NCBI GenBank assembly: GCA_001584585.1
Contig: LSYV01000040.1
Span: 668,326-716,039 of the forward strand
Origin: Gonium pectorale
Taxonomy: Eukaryota > Chlorophyta > Chlorophyceae > Chlamydomonadales > Volvocaceae
DNA length: 47,714 nt
Direction: 5' to 3'
Part shown: positions 24,740 to 36,550 of the stretch, piece by piece
Position numbering within the stretch: position 1 is the first letter of the stretch
Layout of the letters: the number at the start of each line of letters is the position of its first letter
Notes under the pieces: model-generated
What the model was told of the DNA's origin: nothing
What the model saw: only the letters and a program-made list of their open reading frames with translations
Database searches by the model: none
Program-made: the position numbers and the translations under genes

Positions 24740-25265
24740 GTCTGGTCAGGCTGTCTGGCCAGTCCCGGGACGTCCAGGGGCCTGAGTGCTTGCCTCAAGA
24801 ATTAATGTTGCACGGCCCGATGGGATGCCACGTACGTCCCGCAGCTCAATTATATAGTTTGCCATGGAACTCTTTTTCCTTGTTCGCCCCTATCGAGGCG
24901 CAGTTACTATGCAAAAGGCCAAGAATTTAACAAGCTGAGATAATGGGAAGTCAAACCACCAGAGAAGTCCGCTTTGAACATGCCAGCAGTGTTCTTTACT
25001 GTCCCTGTAAATGGTCCATTTGTGTGCAAACATGATCAGCTGCCCACGCCTCTGAATGGGACATGACTTTTTCACACCCGTACAGCATGGGCCAGCTTTT
25101 GCACTGCCACGTCCTGGTTCCCCAGTTCCTCTACACCTCTGCAACCATTATCCGACCGCCCGATAACAGGCGTGCACTACGGTGGTTGTTGTGTTGGTTT
25201 TTGTGCCCAATCAATAAATTTACGATACCTGTTATATTCTGCGTACGTTACTAGAAGGCGAGAGC
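24740..25265. promoter_or_regulatory. Divergent promoter region (NT-C2 gene / TPR gene)
   Basis: This is 526 bp between two divergent start codons. A TATATAA-like box on the minus strand (24850-24857) lies about 115 nt upstream of the NT-C2 ATG. The plus-strand side has AT-rich patches near 25208-25245 (CAATCAATAAATTTACG and TTATATTC) close to the TPR ATG. No protein-coding exon is supported. Confidence 0.5.
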
Positions 25266-26552
25266 ATGGCCAGCTTGGGCCTGGAGAAGAAGGCTGCAGC
25301 GCAAGCAGGCGGAGACGATGGAGATAAAAAGAAAGTGAAGTCTGGTAAAATAGATCCACGCATTGAACACAAAATAAACGAGGTGAGGCCGGTAGTGGTG
25401 GTTTGCGTACATGCTTCGCGACTCGTCGTCGGGGAAAGCTGACGCGGAGGCCTCCCATCGCCAGCTCCGAAGGAAAGCGAAGGAGCACCTGTCATTGAAA
25501 CAGTTTGAGGAGGCACTGCGCTGCCTGGACATTGCCATCGAACTCCACGCAACTAGCTTCAAGGCAAGTGGCTCAGGGCATATATACGGTTTGCCGCACG
25601 ACAATGGAAATGATGAATGGGTATGCGTTGGTCTGCGGGACGCCTGGCGGGAGGCCTTGCTGGGAGCGGGTTTTGCCGACGAGGCCGCACATATGTGTCA
25701 ACAGCACTTGAGCTGGGGAGAAATCATACTGCAAAGTGCTATACCGCGGCTGTTTTTCGGCATCCTGTGGACGGACCAAACACCCCCGTCGACACCTCCC
25801 AACCCCGGTTCGCTCCGTCCTTACTCGATGTACGTTGCCTCTCCAGCCTGCGCGCCGCGCGCTGTCCCGGCTGCATGCCATCAGAACCTCCTTCTGTACC
25901 CTCATTCGCCCTTTCCCTCCTGCCTGTGCTTCTTCCCGACCCGCAGCTATATCGGATGCGCTCCATCGCGCTATCCTGCTTGCAACAGTACGAGCGGGCA
26001 GCCGCTGATGCGGACCGGGTGGTCGAGCTCGCGCCTCACATCATGGATGGACACTATCACAAGGGCTTCGCGCTCTTTCACCTGAAGGACTACGCAGGAG
26101 CGGTGGGTGTTAAAGGCGGCTGGAGTGACTGGGGTGGCCGCCTTACATACGGGTCTGACGGGGGAGGCCAGTCCAATGTGCGGAGTGTTCATGGTGTTGG
26201 GCGCCACGCGCTGAAGGGTGTGACTGGAGCCCTGCGCGGTAATGTTGTATGAGGCGCTTTGCAGGGGTTTGAACAATATATGCTCGGAGACACTTACCGG
26301 CCTTGCCGCTGATGTCAAATCGTCACGCTGCGGCCCATGTCTTTTCTTTCCCCGCAGGCACACGCCTTCCAACAGGGCCTCAAGCTCAACCCTACAGACA
26401 AGACGCTGCGGCAGGGCTTCTGGGATGCCATTGCGCTGGTGTCGCAGAGCCGCACGGACGCTCAGGCGTTGCTGGGCAGCGAGCTCACCCTCCCACCGGC
26501 AGGCGCCGAGGCGGGGCCAACGTCGGGGCCTGTACCCGGTGTGGACGCCTAA
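25266..26552 (+). CDS. Small TPR-repeat protein
   Basis: Four exons: 25266-25382, 25465-25563, 25947-26102 and 26358-26552 (188 residues). After a Lys-rich start (MASLGLEKK...KKKVKSGKIDPRIEHKINE) come three TPR-like helical pairs: LRRKAKEHLSLKQFEEALRC, LYRMRSIALSCLQQYERAAA with ADRVVELAP, and HYHKGFALFHLKDYAGAAHA with FQQGLKLNP. These are the classic TPR spacings of W/G/Y/A/P residues. TPR proteins are protein-protein adaptors, often co-chaperones; I cannot name a partner. Exon 2 can only stay in frame if intron 2 begins with GCAAGT at 25564, a GC-AG intron. The exon 2 start could be 25450 instead (five more residues, same frame). It is divergent from the NT-C2 gene. Confidence 0.82.
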
Positions 26553-26745
26553 GATAGACTGTGCCGATTCACGACAGTGTAGTGCCGGCTTGCACATACA
26601 TAATGGCAGCGCGTTAGCTGCCCCACTGCTGCCCTTGTGCTGGCGCATTATCGCCGAGGCGCACATAGAAACGAGTGCAATTGTTCCGGCATAGTCGAGC
26701 GGGGAGTGGACTGGGCACATGGGCACAACATGCCCATCGTTGTAT

Positions 26746-26750
26746 TGTAA
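26746..26750 (+). terminator. TGTAA polyadenylation signal of the TPR gene
   Basis: TGTAA lies 194 nt after the TPR gene stop codon, a normal 3' UTR length for this type of genome. It also sets the likely boundary with the next gene. Confidence 0.65.
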
Positions 26751-26972
26751 GCACTTGGCCCCATCGATCATCTTATGACGGTACGTGACTCCTGCACAGC
26801 AATGCATCTGCATTGGGACATGTGCGGTGTGGAGGTCCTGCACTCTTGCGTTCGCGTCTGTGTGCCGTTACGGCCCGCGTGGAGTACTACGTGGTTGTGC
26901 TGTATTTGGCAACAGCATGTTATGATCTTGGGATGCAAGTGTTCATGCATTGTCAAAGTTAACGGGCTGAGT

Positions 26973-28723
26973 ATGCACAAGACGAACAGTGTGGCGAAGG
27001 CTGAATGCGTGCTTATCGAAGGTTTTGAAGTTGGCACGGCAGGTAAGTGAGGTGAGTGAGGCGGCGGTCAGAAGGATAGCCCCAGTCGGGCCCATGTTCC
27101 ATTACTAATTGAATCATGAGGAAGAAACGCCTTGCGTGATAATAATACGTTGAATGGTCAAGGGCTAGCGGTCGTACTTCGTAGCAACAGACCATGGAGC
27201 ACCGTGGAATGTAATCTGCTGCCACGGTGGGCAAGAAGCTAGTCATATACGTAAGGGCAGTTGCTCGTGCACGGTGCTTGTGGATGGGCATCTAAATACT
27301 GTGATTTGTTGTGTCCAGGATCGTGTGATGTAACTGCAGCAGCGGCAGCTGCCCACGGCCACGCCCACGGCCATGTTCTTCAGCAGCAGGTAGGGGAGAA
27401 GTCCCCTGTTCTTCAGCGGCATACAGGATACCTCCGCAATGGCAACTCTTGATCTACGGTATTTATAGACTGAGCTCGCAAGGAGGCGCTGTGCCTGTGT
27501 CAGACTGTGTCCACCAGAATCGCTGACATAGGCCGCCTACGCGACCATACCCTACCTCATACTCTGCATAATTAGGTCCGATGGCTTAGGTCTGCACTAC
27601 GCAAGGTAACATGAAGGGAGTCTCGTCGTAGTGCGCATACGACAAGTACGGTTGATTGGTGGGGGCCGATTCCATTTCATATATTCGCGTGGAACTGACA
27701 TGTTGTAAACAACAGTTCTCATTATCTTCATGCAGCTTCTTCGATCCATCCTCAGCGGTGATACCGCCAATTTGGCTGCAGGTCGGCTTCAACTATGCGC
27801 AGTCTGTAATTGATTGGTTTCCGCACTCAAAAAGGACACTTGCCGGACTGCAGAGTGCAACTCCGTCATCGCCACTGAGCAAGGGCGGACTGACGAACTA
27901 TTTGATAAGCTCTGCAGCTCGCAGCTAAAGTTGACTAACGAATTGATCCGCCTGCGGTCCGGTAAGGTTTTGCGGAGACTTTCGGGCGTCAGCACATGAC
28001 ACGTTCCGCTCCACCGCAGCCCTTGACGCCCTTCTGCTAGCGGAGCCTAACACTTTATCTGCTGACTTCAACATCATTACTTCTCGAGTCCAACGGAAGA
28101 TCGGTGATCTGTCCCGTCGGCTGGCTGCGGTTGAGCAACGGGTTTCACGGGTGAAGGTGTGTTACGTCATGCGAATGTGCGTGCGTGTGGACGGGTGAAG
28201 GTGTGTGTTGCCTGGATCATACACTGCCATGCTCTGCCGGAGAGAATATGCTTGGTCACATGCATCGCAGTGTCCTGTACAGTAGCTCGGCGGTGCGTTG
28301 AGGCAAACACAGCGTGCAAGCGTGGCATGGGTTATCAGAAGCTCGGCAGGACAGTTGTGTACACTTCCGAGTAAACAGGACTCGTGCACACTGGCTCAAA
28401 CCCACTTCTGGCCGCCCTTGCCACTTCACTTTCGCCGCTGTGTGGGTCTATCGCCTGTCAGCTTTTGTAATGATGCATCATGCCTGTTAGTGACATCGGT
28501 GTGCTTACCGTCCCACACCCAAGCACTTTACCTTTCACCCTACCATCGTCTTGCGTTCATCTATCCATGTTGATCCGCACTGCTTTCCACTGATTTCCCA
28601 TTTGTTGCACGTTGCACCCGTTCGCAGGCATTCCTTGCGCAGACGAGCTCCCACGTAATCCTTTTCAAGGCGGCCGTCCCAGGCGGCGTCCAGCACTCCA
28701 ACGTGCACCCAGCGGCGCTGTAA
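26973..28723 (+). CDS. Unrecognised small helical (coiled-coil-like) protein
   Basis: I do not recognise this protein. Six exons link with compatible phases: 26973-27042, 27319-27389, 27736-27781, 27854-27961, 28020-28156 and 28628-28723 (175 residues). The product has an Ala run and a His-Gly repeat (AHGHAHGH), then mostly helix: LLRSILSGDTANLAAE, TDELFDKLCSSQLKLTNELI, SADFNIITSRVQRKI, LSRRLAAVEQRVSRVKAFL, ending HSNVHPAAL. Heptad-like Leu/Val spacing at about 75-145 suggests a coiled coil, so a structural or adaptor role is possible. Exon 3's donor (GTCGGC) is poor; exon 4's (GTAAGG) and exon 1's (GTAAGT) are good. The start is uncertain because the frame stays open upstream to an ATG at 26775. 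The stop is only 7 nt from the next ORF. Confidence 0.5.
28147..28206. repeat. 16-bp direct repeat spanning a splice donor
   Basis: ACGGGTGAAGGTGTGT occurs at 28147-28162 and again at 28191-28206. The first copy spans the 3' end and donor of exon 5 of the small helical gene; each copy offers two GT donors (GTGAAG, GTGTGT). Confidence 0.85.
28719..28723 (+). terminator. TGTAA overlapping a stop codon
   Basis: The stop codon of the small helical gene is itself part of a TGTAA motif. If used, the transcript would have almost no 3' UTR; if ignored, the RNA would run into the next ORF 7 nt later. Confidence 0.35.
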
Positions 28724-28730
28724 AACACGA

Positions 28731-31700
28731 ATGGAAGGTGGCGGCCGCCACGGGGAGCCCATTCCACGCCACGAGCCCCCGTGGCCGCCAGTGCCAACGC
28801 TCCACAGTGTCGGCAGCGGTATAATCGCAGGGTTTGGAGCCCTCAATCCCAACTCGGCTGCCCGCCCTCCCGTTTCGGCAGTGACAGCGACAGCGGGCAT
28901 GCTGATAAGGGGCCAAAGGTCGGCTGCAGCCCCGGTGCACATCGCAGGGATCCCATCGCCCGCAGGGTTGCTGCTGGCGCAAGCCGACGTGCCCCGTCAG
29001 CCCGATCGGGCAGCGGGCAGCGCACCTCCCAGCGCCCCGGGAGGCGCGGGCATCAGCGTCACTGCGCCGTTGGGCACCGGCGGTGAACAGTTACGGACTG
29101 GCGCCGCGACGCCGCCGCTGTGCGCAGCAACGCAGAGTCCCGACACGGAGTCTTGCCCGTGCGCGCCAGGCACGGCGGAGCCGGACCACCAGGTGCCGAC
29201 CCACCCGTACGGCGTGGCGGAAGATCCGACGGCTTCGGCAGGGAACGCTGCGTGCTTCCTTGCCAAGCCTTCCATCAAGCGCCGCCGCCTGGGGCACACC
29301 TCGCGGGTGCAGTGGGTGGATGAGCCAGCTGCGGGCCCCGGACTGCAGGCAGAAGAGGCCGGGATGTCCGTCTGTCAGTTGCTGATGAGCCCGGCGCAGC
29401 CTGCCCTGCCGCACTTCAGCTCCCACACGGCGGCCGCGGCCCCCCCGCAAGCCGCGGTTTCGGAGGCCGTGTCGATGTGCGACCCTGCAGCTTCCGCAGG
29501 CCCTGTCCTGCCCCGCGGCGGCCTCGCCGCGCCGGGCCCTCACCTTGGCCACGCGCTGGAAGAGGATCCAACCGTGTCGGCGAGAGACGCGTCGGCGCTA
29601 ACGCCGGCGCAGCCGATCACGCTCGCTCCGCCGCTGGCGCCGGCACCGGCGCCCATGCCCGCTGACGACGACGCGACACTCCCCTTTGGTGTACCTGTGA
29701 CGCCTGGATGGCCGCCCAGGGCCTTGCACGACCGGCAGCGCCCACAGACCGTGTACCTCATTGGAGCCGTGTTCGGGGATGGCCCGATCCCTCAGGCTGT
29801 GCCTGCGCACCGTGCCGGGTTCGTGAGGGGCCTGGCGGCGCGGGCGGCGGTGGTACCGCAGCCGGGTGGGTACCGGGCCTGGCGGAGCCCCAGCGCAGCG
29901 CCCGTGCGATGGGTCCTGCCCCTATACCCGCCGCTGCCGGAGCCGGAGATTGCAGCAGCGCCGCCCGCGGAGAGCGCCGCTGCAGCATCGGCCAAGCAGG
30001 CGGAAGTGGCTGCCGAGCGTGTGGTGTCGGAGGCGGGCGTTGGCGCCTCAGCACTGCCGCCGACCGAGGCCGCTACGACGACGGAGGCGGTGCAGCAGCA
30101 CTCGCCGCCGCCCGTGGCACCGGCGGTGGCGGTGTCTTCGGCGCCAGCGGAGGTAGAGACTGCGGCGCAGGCGGACGCATCGCCACCGTGTGGCACTGGA
30201 GCCTCGGGCAGCCCCGGGCTCAGGGTGACTATACCGCAGCCACCAGTGTCACCGTTGTCGGGCGCGGAAGCGTGCGACTCGCCTTCGGTGGCAGCCGCGG
30301 CGGCGCTGCTGTCGCTTGGAGACATAGTAGCAGCTCGGGCGCAAAGCGCGCAACTGCAGCGGCCGGCGTCAATAGGGGCATCGACAGCAGCAGTGTCAAG
30401 CGAGCCGGCACACGCTGGATCGGCAGCGAACGCGCCGCTGTCGCCGGGGCGGGCCAACCCCCACGCCCAGGGTATGGTCGCTGCCCCATTGTGGAGCGAC
30501 GAGGCGATGTCCCCTGAGGTGCTGAGGGCATTAGGAACCGTGGCGGCCATGCTAGACGGCGGCACAAACGGCCCGCCGCTTGTGCTCCTCGGAGACGGCC
30601 CCCCCGGAGACGGTGACCCCGCCACAGCCGCCGCCACGGCCGCCGTTGCGGGCGCGGGGAGGAGAGAAAGCGCGCCCGCGCTGTCCATTGGTGCAGCACT
30701 GTGCATGACTGGGCAAGTTGGGGACCCGCAGGCTGTGCAGCAGACCAGCAGCCGTGTCAAGCGCGCTTCAGACGCTTTGCCATATGAGGACCCGGCAGGA
30801 ACGCCCCCATGCGTCCGGGATGGAGGAGCCCTGGCCGAGCCACCGGAGGGCGCGGGCTTGGTCTCCTTGTTGGCAAGTGCTCACGGCGTGCCGTCTAAAC
30901 TGGCTGCGGCCGAATCAGCGGCCCTCGACAGCCTCATGCAGCTGCTGCGGTCGTCACCGTCGCAACAGCAGCAGCCGCCATGGCAGGATCTGCAGGGGCT
31001 CGCGGCGGGCGGCGCCGCAGACGCGAGGGACCTTGACGGCGACGGCGGCGACGGGCGGGGCTACGCACGGCTCGGGAGCGGCGGTTGGGGCAGCTCCGGG
31101 CGACTGGAGCAACGAGACCAGGCGCCGGACGACGACTCGGACTCGCTGTTGGAGCTGGGGCCGGAGGAGCTGGAGGCGCTGCCGCACCTGGACCTCCGCA
31201 ACCTCGCTCCCAGCGTGGCGCGCAACGTCAACGTCGAACGAGTCAACCTTGTCCTGCGGGCCGTGCAGGTTGGTTTGAATCTGGCGTCGGGAAGGGGGGC
31301 GGGGGCGACCAAGGTCTTTTATCCTGAGGGCACACGTGAAGGAGCATACTGGATACTGCACACGGCTAGGCCGTGTGTGCGGTGCCCTGGCGCCCTCGCA
31401 GACTCGGGTTTGGGTGCCGCTCGACGCCAGCCATTCGACGGGTAACCGGTTCGCTGAGTGGCGGTGGCGGTGCAGCGCAACAGTTTGGGCCAACAGTGTG
31501 ACTCGCTCGTACTGGGTGTCTCCACTCTTGCTGAGGAAGCGCCTGCTTACCCGCGCGCCGCGTTTGCGCAGGCTGCCAGCGACACGCCGAGCGGTCGCGG
31601 GCGCTGGGTGGGTCGCGAGGAAGTGGAGGCGAGGCAGGCTGGCGCGCCCACGGCTCTCCTCCCCAGCGTTCTGGCGACGCTGAACGGCGTGCGAGTGGGC

Positions 31701-34700
31701 GGCTATGCCGTACTGCGCAAGAAGGCGTTCAACAGCCGGCGTCTGCTGTACAGGTGGGTTGGGGCACGGCAGATGTCCAGCAACGGGTAGCGGCTAGCTT
31801 TGCTGTATTGGAAGTGCAAACACCGTGCTCAAGGCTCGATCCATCTGGAGCAGTAATCCTTGCCGTATATATGCGCTGATTCGGACACCGGTAATTCCGG
31901 GCATCATTCCGGCAGATGACGCTTATCAGCATGCCCATGGCGCCGTGCCATGTTTAAGCAACTGACAATCTTGTGGTTACGGTGCTCGTGCTCTCCCTTC
32001 CGCGTGCCTCAGGGTCGTGCGCATGTCCGGGACACCGGCGGGCGCGCCCATGTCGTACTGCGGGGAGTTTGCGGGCTTGCAGGCTCCAGCCACGGAGCGC
32101 GGGGGCGCCTGGGAGGGCCCGCCCTGGACAGCAGAGCCGCCTCCGGACGCCTCTCTGCCCGCCGACGCCGCCCTATCCGCCTTCACTGGCGCTGGCGCCG
32201 GCGAAGTCCGCCAGCGGCCAGGCCCGCAGCCCCGCACCAAGCCACCGCCGCCGCCGCCGCCCCTGGCATCGATGGCGGACCTGTGGGCGCGGCTGCAACA
32301 GGCGATGGACGGCGCCGCGGAGTCGGGCCAGCGCTTGGAGACCGGGACCTTGCCGCCCGACGACGATATTGACGGTGCCGATAGCCAAAACCACTTGCAC
32401 AAGCACTGTGATTTCCAGTCGCAGGAGCAGAGTCTGGAGCAGCAAGAGAAGCAGGCGCAGCAGCAAGTCCGGGGCGACGCGGCCCGTGAGGCTGCGGCGT
32501 ACAATCGCCCGGCGGAGCGCGCCGGCGCCCAAAAGGACATGGAGACGGAGGCGACCGGCGTGTGGGCCGAGGAGGGGCAGGCGCCATTGGATGGCGAGAG
32601 CGTCGTCCCGCTGGCGGAGGCGCTACTGATTCCGGAGTTGGACGTGCTTTCGCTGCCGTCATACGTCAAGCCGCAGACCGCGTTGGAGGCGTTGAACGCG
32701 CTGCTGCCGGCGCTGCAGGTGCGTTTGGTACGGATGACGCTGCATAACGTAACATGAACGTGCGTAGAACTGCACGGCCACCGGTACGAGACCGCCACTC
32801 ACAACCTGCCTTCCTTGGTGAGCGTGCGCGTGTGGGTGCGTGGTTTCCCGTTCCGCCTGCAGACCGTCGCGCAGATGTTTCGAGCCACCCGCCTACCCCT
32901 CCTTGCATGCAGCGGCTGTTTACGTTGTGTCGACCTATGGGCTACTGCTCCTGCGAGCAGGAGACCGTGACAGGGCCCATGCGTGTGCTAGTAGCTCGTT
33001 TCATTGTGGAGGCTCGCCTAACCGCCTGCCAAACACATGCTTTTCCCGCTGCAATCGGTACAATCCCCTCGTCACACCTCACACACGCACACGTTGTCCG
33101 GCAGTTAGGCGCCCGGCTGTCCGACTTGGCATTCTCATCCCTCGCTCACCGTACTCGGCACGCAGAGGCTCTGCGCCGGCGGCCGCTGCACCACCCGAGC
33201 GGAGATCCTCGACGAGCTCGGCCTTACGGCTGCAACCGCAAGCAACGCCCACGCCAGCCTCTTCCCGCGGCTGCGCGAGGCGCGCATCGGCGGCTACGTC
33301 GTCATCGGGCAGCCCTGCGGGAAAGCCGGTGCCGGTCGGGGTCCTGGACAGCACAAACTCATTCAGTACAGGTGGGATTGGGACAGGAAGGCGGGTCGCG
33401 GACGGGCCTCGTCTGCGCATTGATCTCTACACGTAGAGCAGCATGTTGGTTGCGCTGTGACAGGATGTGCATACATGCTTATGGACGTAGATGCCGACGA
33501 TTTCCTTTCGCGGAGATGCCATCGTGTCAAGGCGCTGATTGGCGTAGCTCATAGCCCTGCCCGGGGAGCCTCCGCTGGATGAACTGCGAGTTGTCATCCA
33601 TCGCTGCGTGTTGGCATCCGAGAAGCGACTATTGCTCCTGCTCCTGCAAGCGCATCTGATCAGGCCGCACCACCGCTCATCAAGCCGCTCCCTCCAATGC
33701 AACCGCCACGCCTGCGCGCGCCGCAGACTGTTCAGGATCGAAAGTACACCCATCGGCGCACCGCTCCAGTACGCTGGGCCCGTGCCGCCCGTAGACGGCG
33801 CTGCAGCTGCCCGGGCGCCTCGGAAGCGGCTTGGGGGGCGCAGGCCGGGACGGGCGCACGCTGAAAACAGCTCAGACACGGAGCCCTCTCAACGTGGTGA
33901 AGACACGAGCTCCGACAACAGCGAGTTTGAACGTGACTGGGACGCGGAGGCGCGGCGCAGGGGCCCCAAGAAGGGGAGGTGGGCCGGCGGCCACCGTGCG
34001 CTAATGGGACTCGACGGCGGAGGCATTGGCGGCTGTATTGCGGAAGGGGACGACACTGTGTCGCCCCTTCGATGTGGGACGGGGGTTCAGGGTGGAACCG
34101 TCGACACCGCGCTGGGGACCATGTCCGCATACCAGCCGCAACCACGCCCCTTGGGCGGCTCAGCGGCTGGCGTGCCATTCGCATTCCCTGGCGCCTTGCC
34201 GCCGCACCGTGTACCCTCCGGGCCGCCGGACATGCCACACTCGGGCCTGCAGCAGCCAGGAGCCACGCGCGCCGTCGCATCCGGCGTGGCTATGGGCCAG
34301 ACGGCGGTGGCGGCGGCGGCGCCCCAGACCCACGGGTCGCTACAACTGCATCGGGCGCGGGCTGCCGGCTCACAGCCGGTTCACCCCAACCTCTCCGACG
34401 GAGTGGCGGCAGTGGTGACCGGTACCGCAACTGCCCTGGAGCAGCAGCTACGCAGGCACAGCAGCGTGGGCAGTGATGCCGGAGGCGCTGCTCCGACCAT
34501 CGGGCCAGGCGTTACGGTGGCAGCAGGAGCGGTTCCTGGCTCGGCTCTTGGCACGTTCGTAACTGGCCCCGGAGCGCCTCAGGATATCTCGCTGGATACG
34601 GTGGCCAAGCTCCAACAGATACAGGTGCTGAAAGGCCTGCTGCAGCGGAAGCAGCTGGACCTGGTCATCGAGGCATATGGCAGCGCGCGGGGAGCGCGTG

Positions 34701-35464
34701 AAACGGCGGCAGCGATCGCCGCAGGCATCGCTACGGCAGTGACGGCGCCCGCGGGCAGCGCCAACTTGCATCCCGCGCCGCTGGCAGCCCCGCCACCGCC
34801 CAATGCGGCCACGGCTGCACTCCTCTCATTGGGTGCCGCCGCCGCCGCTGCCGCCGGCACTTCTGCTGCTGCCGCTGTCAGCAGCAGCAGCAGCAGCGAA
34901 ATCGCGGCAGCAGCAGCAACAGCAGTAGGATTTAAACCCGCCCTCGTGGAGCCTCAGGGGCGCGAGGGTGGCGGCGATGTGGAGGATGTCGTGAACGTGG
35001 CTGCTCGCGCCACCCAGTGCGACCTACTGACGGCTGGGCCGTTGGGCCCGAACGGCGCCGGCATCGCGTGCAGCCAACGCGTGCCGCCGGCAGCACAGCC
35101 GCTGGGCTGCCCGCAGGCGCTCCTGCATGTGGCCGGGGCAGGAATGGCACAGCCGCAGCCGCACCTGCGGCCAGGCGGGCCAGCGCAGCCGCAGCCGCAC
35201 CCGACTGTAGCCGGCCAGGCGCAGCGGGATGGAGCCGACCAGGCGCAGGCGCAAGCCCAGACCAGAAGTGTCCAGCTCTCCAACTTAGTGTTGCAGTCGC
35301 TCCTCCTTCAGCGCCTCGCGTTGTGCGGTCCGGGGCAAACACCGACGGTAGCGGCGGCACCGCAGGTTGCAGCCGCCCCTGGTGTCACCCCCCAGGCCCT
35401 CTCCCTGTTGCCTCTCCTTGCAGCAGCCAGTCTGCAAGCTGGCCAGATGGTGCACAATCTCTAG
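28731..35464 (+). CDS. Giant low-complexity protein with repeated GGY-type domain, function unknown
   Basis: A 2538-nt first exon and four more give about 1842 residues: 28731-31268, 31476-31753, 32013-32718, 33166-33371 and 33664-35464, all phase-compatible. Most of it is Ala/Pro/Gly/Gln/Ser-rich, with a (AGC)n-encoded Ser run near residue 1645. An NLS-like KRRRLG (about 29277-29294) suggests the nucleus. Two ordered blocks each span an intron at the same place: LNLVLRAVQ-like/ALNALLPALQ before it, then a helical segment (TRAEILDELGL in copy 2), then VLATLNGVRVGGYAVL or LFPRLREARIGGYVVI, ending RRLLYR or HKLIQYR with a phase-2 intron after both. Helix-helix-hairpin order resembles a winged helix, which is only my inference. 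A possible third, degenerate copy is VVPQPGGYRAW near 29850. I know no matching family. The last junction is the least certain; 33394 to 33555 is also possible. Confidence 0.6.
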
Positions 35465-35570
35465 GCGGTTTCAGACGCTGTAGGTGTCGCAGTCCGATTT
35501 GCCTGAACTTTCTGTTCAATAGGCAGGGCAGGAGGGCTCCGAAGGACAGGAGTATGCGCCTCTCCCTTGC

Positions 35571-35575
35571 TGTAA
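35571..35575 (+). terminator. TGTAA polyadenylation signal of the giant protein gene
   Basis: TGTAA lies 107 nt after the stop codon at 35462-35464, a typical position for the algal poly(A) signal. It supports this stop as the real end of the gene. Confidence 0.6.
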
Positions 35576-36077
35576 AGGGTATCGCAAGTTCGCAACTGGC
35601 CGACTGGCACAGGCCCGTAAGGCAGGCAGACCGGAGCCGTGACGTGCACTGGCGCCAACTGGCACATGGCGTTTTGCAGCGGCCACTAGTATCTAGCCTA
35701 GGCCGCCACACGACGGCGGCTGCTGCACCGCACCATTGCAACTATCGTAGCACGCGAAGGAAGGACATGGCGAGCAGCGTGACCGGCTTGATTGCGAACT
35801 GAGCACTGCTCCACCGCTCGGGCGCATGTGAAGGACACGGAACGACTGTTTTGGGTCATGCATTGGGTGTTGGCTTCCAAGAGGGAGGGAGACGCTTTAA
35901 CACTGGTAGCACTGCACACAGGAATAGAGATGCCCCCGGCTGCGAGAGCAGGTTTAAGAGGGTTGGATAATGTTGGATGCTGCTGCTGCCTGCAATATGG
36001 AGGTTAACGAGGGATTGATTTGTTCTGACATTAGAGCTCGCGCAGAATGTAAATTGGCGAGAGGCGTCGGGCAATAG

Positions 36078-36130
36078 GCATTAGGCGAAGGTTAAAGGCG
36101 AAGGCGTAAGGCGAAGGAGTAAGCTTTAGG
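36078..36130. repeat. Short degenerate repeat (TA)GGCGAAGG
   Basis: The motif GGCGAAGG or a close variant recurs about four times in roughly 50 bp, separated by TTAA, CGTAA or AGTAA. It lies in spacer DNA; no function is suggested. Confidence 0.6.
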
Positions 36131-36550
36131 CAGGTACATGATGGCGCGCATTCATGGGCTAGGTAGATGGCAAAAACTGGTGCGTGGTCACGTTCCAAAG
36201 CTGTGCCGTGCTGGGTAGTTTTTGGCAATGGACTGCCCGAATGGCGGCTTGAAGGCTTTGCAGCCGTATCGCCGGCGGAGCGAGCAGCCATCCGTAAGGC
36301 CGTGGGGTTCTGCCTGCGGCGGACGTGCAACGGGCATTACCTAGAGTGAAGCAGCACTACATTTTCGTACGTACGGCCTGAAGCACGCCCCCCACCGTTT
36401 GGGTCCCCAGCACTGTTGTCCGCAATAAGCGTTATGCCCATGCGGTAGCGCTGTTTGAATAGACCGGTCGTGACGGATAAACTCAGTGCAGCTGCAGCTG
36501 TCGCTCCAAACACTGCGTTCACCCGCCAGCCGGCACTGACTCAAACTTAG

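Noticed and set aside
29792..30760. 322-codon Ala/Gly-rich minus-strand open frame
   Set aside because: Antisense to the giant protein's first exon; composition is what the complement of Ala/Pro-rich coding DNA gives.
33555..33663. Coding stretch LDELRVVIHRCVLASEKRLL before the giant protein's last exon
   Set aside because: Frame is open, but joining it needs a weak donor at 33395; the 33371 to 33664 join keeps the donor phase seen in the first domain copy. Left as an alternative.
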